Assembly: GCA_934394665.1 (NCBI GenBank)
Contig: CAKRRS010000050.1
Location: 1 to 19,711, forward strand
DNA length: 19,711 nucleotides
Direction: 5' to 3'
DNA from: an uncultured Acetatifactor sp.
Lineage (GTDB): Bacteria; Bacillota; Clostridia; Lachnospirales; Lachnospiraceae
How positions within the stretch are numbered: the stretch's first letter is position 1; the number at the start of each line of letters is the position of its first letter. Positions 15,170 to 19,711 of the stretch are shown one piece after another. A program made the position numbers and the translations under genes. The notes below the pieces were generated by a model. The model saw only the letters and a program-made list of their open reading frames with translations. It was not told the DNA's origin and did not search any database.

Positions 15170-18100
15170 TTATTTCAGTGTAAACAATCGGTGATCCAGA
15201 TACTCTCTGCGATAATATTCCTCGATCAGATTGTCTAACGTGGTATCGTCCTGCAGTGTCATACTGATCATCATGTCATTGATTATCTCATACTTGCTGT
15301 CCGGACTTTCATTCATAATATCACTCTTTTGCAGGCTTCCGCTCTCTGTCAGCTGCTCTTCTTTGCCGGATTCTTCCATAATATAATATTGCAGATTTTC
15401 ACCGAAAAACAGGACAAACTCTTTAAAAAACACACCGCTGTACACTTCCTGCATGTATTCCGAGATATAATCCTCCGCCTGTCCGTTTTCATGCAGCATC
15501 ACATAATGGATCCGCGCCCGGACGCCGCCTCTGGTATGATATTCCACAATGGTCTTGTCCTTCATCTCCTGTAAACCGGGCAGGCAGTCCTTGTACTCTC
15601 TGAAAAAGTTCAGATGAATGTGTTCCCTCATCATCTCCTGCAGAAAATCCTGTATCACCGGTTCATCCTCTCGTTCAAGCTTCTCTTTGTTCTCCGCATA
15701 GAATTTCAGGAAGGCAAGTTTGCAGATTCTCTGCGTCTCTTCTCCGCGCAGATAACAATTACGGATCTCCCGGAAAATATATGCTTCTGTGATTTTTTCC
15801 CGGCAGAAATAGTCATATGCGCTCTGGATCAGAACGGCCTCCTCGACCTCCCCTCTTGCGCCCTGGGATACATAATATTTGAAAATATCCAGTCGTTCTC
15901 CCACAAAAGCTCCGGAGAACAGCATTTGCAGCAATATTTTTTCACTCAGTGCATAGCAGTCGATTTCAAATGATCTGGCGGTTTTCCAGATATCCCGCAG
16001 TTCTTTGGTCATACCGTCTGCATGGCATACCAGGTATTCCAGTACTTCCCCATTATATTTTCCCTTACGAAACGCGGTCAGCGCTGCTGCATACAATACA
16101 GGCTCACCTTCATGTGTTTCCTGCGTAATCACGCCGTCTATCAGGCGAAGCAATATCTTGGCATCCGCATAATACGGCGTATACTGTCCGATCCAGTCAT
16201 AAGCCTTCTCGTAATTACCTCGAAGTACCAGGAATTTCAGAATCGTCTCCCGCTGTTCTTCGGAAAACTTCTCTCCCGGGATCTCCTGCAGATACTCATC
16301 CAATGCCTGCATATTATCCACATCGAAGTAAGCCTGGATCAATTGTACGGAAATGCTGTTGCGAAGTTTCTGTTCCACTGTGGGATTTCCTGCCAGTCTC
16401 GCCATGCGCAGGATCTTTGCGGAAGAGATTTCTTCCTCCGGTCGGACATTTTCCATAAAAAACAGATCCAGTCCCACCGCGTCCGGTACATAATGTTCCA
16501 ACAGACGCAGGTATTTTCCGGGTACCATCAGTTTTTCCAGGGTATATTCCACATTTTTCAAGAATCGGTTGCCATAAGCATCCTCGAAGGCAATGGTATA
16601 ATCATTTCCATAGACAGCCACCCAGGTGACACCGTTCTGCAAAGCCACCTCCGACGTCACCAGATTCCCCGGCTGTGCCACGATTACCTTGCGCATTCTG
16701 CCATCTTCCACCCTTACCAGGTTTGCAAACAACAGGTGGGATAACGGTTTGGCCATTGCTTCCGTCACAAGTGCAGGGGACAAAAATTCCTGATACAATA
16801 CCGCCAGATGTCTATTAATGTGCTGCTTCTGAATCTGGTCGATCACAAACCGCTCTATTCGTGGCTCGTAGTGCCCATACAATTCCTCATATTCTTTTCT
16901 GTGCTTCAGCAGATATGCATACAGAAAGGCACTATGTTCATAGTCCAGATTACTCTGGAACGAAAAATACATCAATATCACCTTGGGCAGTTCCTGCACA
17001 GCATCCATATCTATAGAAGCCATATAGTATTCATAGAGATTGGTAATTCTTAAGTGGCTTTCCACGCCCTTCTGATACCATGCAAATGCATCGGATCCCG
17101 TTTTGCTTCCTTTAATCAGGAGGCTGCATACTTCCTGCAAGATCCGCACATCCTTCTTATTCTCATATAAACTGCGTAAAATCCTGCTAAGAAGAGGTGA
17201 ATATTCTCTGACTCTTCCCGACAGGTACAAGAGTTGTTCCACCAGGCTGTCATTCACCGCATGATTTCTTACACCGAAATGCAAAACCTGAAGTTCAAAG
17301 CCGTTCAGTTTACGCAGCAATGCGGGATTCCCATTTAGCAGAGCCAGTGCTTCCAGATAGATGACCGGACTGCTGCATCCATACGCATACTGCTTTTCCA
17401 GGAACATCCACTTTCCGGAAGTCGATCTGTTATACTCTTCCGACAGATACAGTAAAAGCCATGCGACCCTCCAGCAGGTTCTGTCATACCGGTAGATCTG
17501 CTCCACCTGTTCCGCCATCTGCAGCGTATACTGGGGATCTCTGTGGATCAGGGTGGTCAGATACAGATAATACGCCCACAGTTCTCCGCCGGTGGCATTT
17601 TGTGTCTCCAGCATATCTGCGGCATGATCGAGGATCCAGCCGGCTTCGTTGTATCTCTCTTCCGTGATGAGCAGCTGCGCCTGAAACAATCTGGCCGACA
17701 CATCTTTTTCATCCATGGTCACCATACGTTCTACCAGTTTCCCGGTCTCACCAAGCCAGGTGCCCGTGCCGATCTTTTTCAGTCTGAAATCCTGATAATA
17801 TTTCATCATTTGCAAAATATACTGCATGTGACTGTGATCCGTATGCCTCTTCATGGCACCGTCTCCCAACTGCACCATGACCGGAATCTCCAGAGAGGTA
17901 TAAGCATTGTAAATATAGACTTTTCCGAAGTTTTTGCCGGGTCTGCAGAGACTGCTGTCTATATAAACAGGCAGTCTGCAGCGGTTTCCCAGAAAATCAT
18001 CGTCACTGATCACTTCTTTTTCCGTAAATACAAATTCGCCCTCGCATTCCACCTGCAGGTGCGTATATCCCCAACCGTTCCGCACAATTGTCAGGTTGTT

Positions 18101-18745
18101 CTCCGTAACACCGTAGTTATCCGCACTGCGGGGCAGTTTCTTCGACAGCTCCTTTTCTTCCGTCAGGAATTCCAGCTGCTGCTTTTTATGAATGCAGATC
18201 AGAAATTCCTCTACGTTCTGCTCATTGCCTTCATAGGCAGACAAGATCCGGTAGCTGTCATAAAAGTGTGCATCATTTCCCTGAAACAGACGTAAAAACT
18301 CCGGATCATAGAACATCCGCACAGCTTCCTTCCAGTTGCTCTTCGCCAGATTGGCAAAATGAAACAGATTTCTGACCGGTCCGATCGAAGAATTCAACAC
18401 ACTATGTTCCACTGTTACAACAAACGGAAGACTGTACTCTCCCCTGTTGCTGACAACAGAAAAAGCTCCTTTCACAACATCCCCTTCTTCCAGATTCTCG
18501 CCGTGGAAGCAGTAAAAGATCTCCGCATCGGTGCCGGTAAACTGATCCGTCATACATTCCATCTGCAGATGGCCGGAAATGACTGATCCCTTTACATAAC
18601 CTTCCGATGCGGAAAGGATGTGAAAAGAGCCTTCATATGCTGTACCCTGTGACAGGGATATCTCTATTTTAGAGCAGGAGAATTCCAAAGAACCGTTCTC
18701 ATAATCGAAGTTGCCTCCTAAAATTCTATCAATCGTCTCCTGCAT
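15170..18745 (-). CDS. Giant beta/helical-repeat protein (DUF5717-like), unknown function
   Basis: A 1191-residue protein without signal peptide or membrane span, so cytoplasmic. Segments at about 25-115 and 215-300 are beta-rich, Ig-like in pattern (for example CSKIEISLSQG, KVYIYNAYTSLEIPVM). Between them lies a helical block with FHFANLAKSNWKEA (128-141). Residues 300-660 and 740-1055 are helical repeats of TPR/HEAT character. A beta insert at 670-735 (VRVEDGRMRKVIVAQPG...) and a C-terminal beta unit at 1064-1125 interrupt and cap them. The tail 1126-1160 is polar and probably disordered. The start ATG is backed by GAAGG close upstream and a strong promoter 37 bases away. It is the first gene of the four-gene operon, 36 bases before the Hsp70-like gene. 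It resembles DUF5717 proteins from memory. A scaffold role is inferred. Confidence 0.75.
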   Translation of the reverse strand: MQETIDRILGGNFDYENGSLEFSCSKIEISLSQGTAYEGSFHILSASEGYVKGSVISGHLQMECMTDQFTGTDAEIFYCFHGENLEEGDVVKGAFSVVSNRGEYSLPFVVTVEHSVLNSSIGPVRNLFHFANLAKSNWKEAVRMFYDPEFLRLFQGNDAHFYDSYRILSAYEGNEQNVEEFLICIHKKQQLEFLTEEKELSKKLPRSADNYGVTENNLTIVRNGWGYTHLQVECEGEFVFTEKEVISDDDFLGNRCRLPVYIDSSLCRPGKNFGKVYIYNAYTSLEIPVMVQLGDGAMKRHTDHSHMQYILQMMKYYQDFRLKKIGTGTWLGETGKLVERMVTMDEKDVSARLFQAQLLITEERYNEAGWILDHAADMLETQNATGGELWAYYLYLTTLIHRDPQYTLQMAEQVEQIYRYDRTCWRVAWLLLYLSEEYNRSTSGKWMFLEKQYAYGCSSPVIYLEALALLNGNPALLRKLNGFELQVLHFGVRNHAVNDSLVEQLLYLSGRVREYSPLLSRILRSLYENKKDVRILQEVCSLLIKGSKTGSDAFAWYQKGVESHLRITNLYEYYMASIDMDAVQELPKVILMYFSFQSNLDYEHSAFLYAYLLKHRKEYEELYGHYEPRIERFVIDQIQKQHINRHLAVLYQEFLSPALVTEAMAKPLSHLLFANLVRVEDGRMRKVIVAQPGNLVTSEVALQNGVTWVAVYGNDYTIAFEDAYGNRFLKNVEYTLEKLMVPGKYLRLLEHYVPDAVGLDLFFMENVRPEEEISSAKILRMARLAGNPTVEQKLRNSISVQLIQAYFDVDNMQALDEYLQEIPGEKFSEEQRETILKFLVLRGNYEKAYDWIGQYTPYYADAKILLRLIDGVITQETHEGEPVLYAAALTAFRKGKYNGEVLEYLVCHADGMTKELRDIWKTARSFEIDCYALSEKILLQMLFSGAFVGERLDIFKYYVSQGARGEVEEAVLIQSAYDYFCREKITEAYIFREIRNCYLRGEETQRICKLAFLKFYAENKEKLEREDEPVIQDFLQEMMREHIHLNFFREYKDCLPGLQEMKDKTIVEYHTRGGVRARIHYVMLHENGQAEDYISEYMQEVYSGVFFKEFVLFFGENLQYYIMEESGKEEQLTESGSLQKSDIMNESPDSKYEIINDMMISMTLQDDTTLDNLIEEYYRREYLDHRLFTLK

Positions 18746-18781
18746 GTACCTTCACCCGTTCCCTGTTGTCAATTTGGATTT

Positions 18782-18810
18782 ATTATACCAAATTTACGTT
18801 CTAAGGGCAA
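18782..18810 (-). promoter_or_regulatory. Promoter of the Hsp70-like operon
   Basis: A perfect -10 TATAAT (18787-18782) lies 17 bases from TTGCCC (18810-18805), a four-of-six -35. The RNA would start near 18775, giving a leader of about 30 bases. It sits 13 bases after the upstream permease stop codon; no terminator separates them, so readthrough is possible. No heat-shock operator (CIRCE) or other inverted repeat was seen, so stress control through HrcA is not indicated. Confidence 0.75.
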
Positions 18811-18823
18811 GGTGTGAGACCCG

Positions 18824-19702
18824 TTAGTCCAGGTTTAATTTTTTATTCAAGATGTAATAAGAAACACCGTACATGATTGCCGCGATCAAAAGGCTTACAA
18901 GTACATTGATGTCATACGCACTGTTTACCGAAAGGGTAAAACCACTGGGTCTGGACACCATGTTGGAGCTAAACATCAGAGCACTCTGCACAGTACTTCC
19001 GATCAGAGAAGATATCATCGTAAGACCTGCATACGTAAGGATTCCCATCAGACCTTTATGTTTGGAAGACAGCTGTCCTATCGTGAGTGCCCCGAACAAA
19101 GTGATCATTGTAATAAAAGGTCCGGCCAGAAAAGTGATGGTCACTGTAACCATATAATGAAGCAGGTTGATTCCCATTTCGTTCTGATAAATATCCGCTA
19201 TCTGAGATATTCCCTCTGCCAAAAAGGTCCAGATATTACCGCCATACTCTGCCAGAGCGTTATGCACATCTCTGATGTTTAACATTCCGATTGTCGTGGA
19301 CAGAACCAGTGCCACCACAGAGATACCGATACCGATCATGATCAGCAGATACCAGATACCGGACACCAGTACCTTGCTTAAGAACAACTGGTTTGCAGTC
19401 ACCGGCAGTGTATGGGACAGATAGCCCTCATCCGTATACATACTGCGGTAAAAACGGATTCCCAGGAAGATCACCATGCCCCAGGTAGCTGCCAGCAGCA
19501 TGACCACATACAAGATCAGTGTTGCCACAAAGGAAGAGACTACAAGCCAGCTCTGTGCCGCACTGATATCATTGCCGTCCACAATTTCCGTTACCAGTCC
19601 TCCCGGCATGCGTAATACCATGCAGCCGATCACAGTGACTACAAGCATTCCCAGAAGCATCAGTGCACCTGCTTTCCAGGTATTTTTCCATTCATATTTC
19701 AT
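18824..19702 (-). CDS. ABC-2-type membrane permease
   Basis: A 292-residue integral membrane protein with six predicted spans (about 12-31, 51-78, 109-136, 182-210, 218-242 and 266-285). Between spans 2 and 3 lies a cytoplasmic RFYRSMYTDEGYLSHTLPV segment, the coupling-helix-like motif often seen in ABC-2 exporter permeases of clostridia. The start is ATG 19700-19702; an adjacent in-frame TTG at 19705 is rejected. The purine-rich GGAAAA upstream is the probable ribosome binding site, but it is at the window edge. Its ATPase partner is presumably encoded just outside the right edge. Substrate is unknown. It ends 78 bases before the giant protein gene, which has its own promoter. Confidence 0.85.
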   Translation of the reverse strand: MKYEWKNTWKAGALMLLGMLVVTVIGCMVLRMPGGLVTEIVDGNDISAAQSWLVVSSFVATLILYVVMLLAATWGMVIFLGIRFYRSMYTDEGYLSHTLPVTANQLFLSKVLVSGIWYLLIMIGIGISVVALVLSTTIGMLNIRDVHNALAEYGGNIWTFLAEGISQIADIYQNEMGINLLHYMVTVTITFLAGPFITMITLFGALTIGQLSSKHKGLMGILTYAGLTMISSLIGSTVQSALMFSSNMVSRPSGFTLSVNSAYDINVLVSLLIAAIMYGVSYYILNKKLNLD

Positions 19703-19711
19703 CAATTTTCC

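Noticed and set aside
1..19711. CRISPR array, insertion sequence, tRNA or phage genes
   Set aside because: No regularly spaced repeats, transposase or integrase motifs, or cloverleaf sequences were seen on either strand.

Overview
The window looks like a chromosomal segment from an anaerobic, low-to-moderate-GC Firmicute, most likely a Lachnospiraceae-type Clostridium. The grounds are strong GGAGG-type ribosome binding sites, sigma-A-like promoters, iron-sulfur-type PurF proteins, and a gene set (proteins resembling DUF5716/DUF5717) that I associate with that family. All thirteen supported genes are on the minus strand, so transcription runs from the right edge to the left. No tRNA, rRNA, CRISPR array, insertion sequence or prophage gene was seen.

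Right to left: (1) 18824-19702, a six-span membrane protein of ABC-2 permease type. (2) 11851-18745, a tight four-gene operon with its own promoter. It encodes a 1191-residue beta/alpha-repeat protein (DUF5717-like), an Hsp70-fold protein with an eroded nucleotide site (DUF5716-like), a TPR-like protein, and a coiled-coil protein with two central membrane spans. This is the best candidate for an undescribed system. (3) 9379-11741, a polar amino-acid ABC importer (lipoprotein, permease, ATPase) with an extended -10 promoter and a large terminator. (4) 1928-9030, a purine region: purC, purF and purB in order, then a terminator, then a PurF paralogue without a glutaminase site, then purA. (5) 137-1799, a LysR-type regulator and a HAD phosphatase.

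Together the purine genes cover PRPP to phosphoribosylamine (PurF), SAICAR formation (PurC), the two lyase steps (PurB) and IMP to adenylosuccinate (PurA), so the AMP branch (PurA plus PurB) is complete here. purC and purA have long leaders with clear inverted repeats, which suggests regulation at the RNA or operator level. PurC and PurB are of the long type that resembles the fungal and human enzymes rather than the short Bacillus forms.

The points most worth a second look are the four-gene Hsp70-like operon, the PurF paralogue that keeps its PRPP loop and four Fe-S-type cysteines but has lost every glutaminase residue, the triple-hairpin purC leader, the terminator 28 bases before the LysR start codon, and a possible large palindrome cut by the left edge.
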